From: Patiria pectinifera
Taxonomy: Eukaryota; Echinodermata; Asteroidea; Valvatida; Asterinidae
Direction of reading: 5' to 3'
DNA length: 64,000 nt
NCBI GenBank assembly: GCA_029964075.1
Contig: CM057138.1
Span: forward strand, 13,138,932-13,202,931
Below: more notes on this DNA, generated by a model
Database searches by the model: none
Told to the model about the DNA's origin: nothing
The model's input: only the letters and a program-made list of their open reading frames with translations
Position numbering within the stretch: position 1 is the first letter of the stretch
DNA letters: not shown here

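Overview
The window is animal nuclear DNA, AT-rich and full of introns. It suggests a marine invertebrate, most likely a deuterostome such as a hemichordate, echinoderm or amphioxus relative. That placement rests on the gene architecture (many hyalin-type HYR repeats joined to NIDO, AMOP and von Willebrand D domains) and on the mix of non-LTR retrotransposons, a Penelope-like element, tRNA-derived SINEs and MITEs. A cnidarian is not excluded.

One large plus-strand gene dominates. I traced 43 exons from a signal-peptide exon at 7896 to a VWD exon ending at 63035; every splice junction is phase-compatible and the gene runs off the right edge. The order is signal peptide; canonical HYR; one 3.5 kb mucin exon with about 216 pentapeptide repeats (consensus DTTPP); a tandem series of 4-exon cassettes (HYR-A, HYR-B, Ser/Thr linker 1, Ser/Thr linker 2 ending CQCG) repeated five full times plus a sixth partial copy; six single HYR exons; a NIDO domain over five exons; an AMOP domain; and the first part of a VWD domain. 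The predicted product so far is about 4,000 residues with 19 HYR domains. It should be a secreted or membrane-tethered, heavily O- and N-glycosylated mucin of the NIDO-AMOP-VWD (MUC4/SUSD2-like) group. Cassettes 3 to 5 are about 2.7 kb each and differ by only 1-2% in the exons I compared, so the locus has expanded recently.

Left of the gene (1-7895) are two LINE copies, one interrupted by a long palindromic insertion, and diverged repeats. The first intron (7984-25428, 17.4 kb) is a repeat graveyard: a palindromic 16-bp-unit array, SINE and tRNA-like sequences, a mosaic of duplicated blocks at 12.2-17.5 kb, a Penelope-like relic, a reversed LINE, a 21-bp satellite and several hairpins. Later introns hold MITEs (one hAT-type with a perfect 8-bp target duplication), a SINE and poly-G tracts.

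No other host gene is convincing. Coordinates come from reading splice signals and frame by eye; no alignment, expression data or database search was available.
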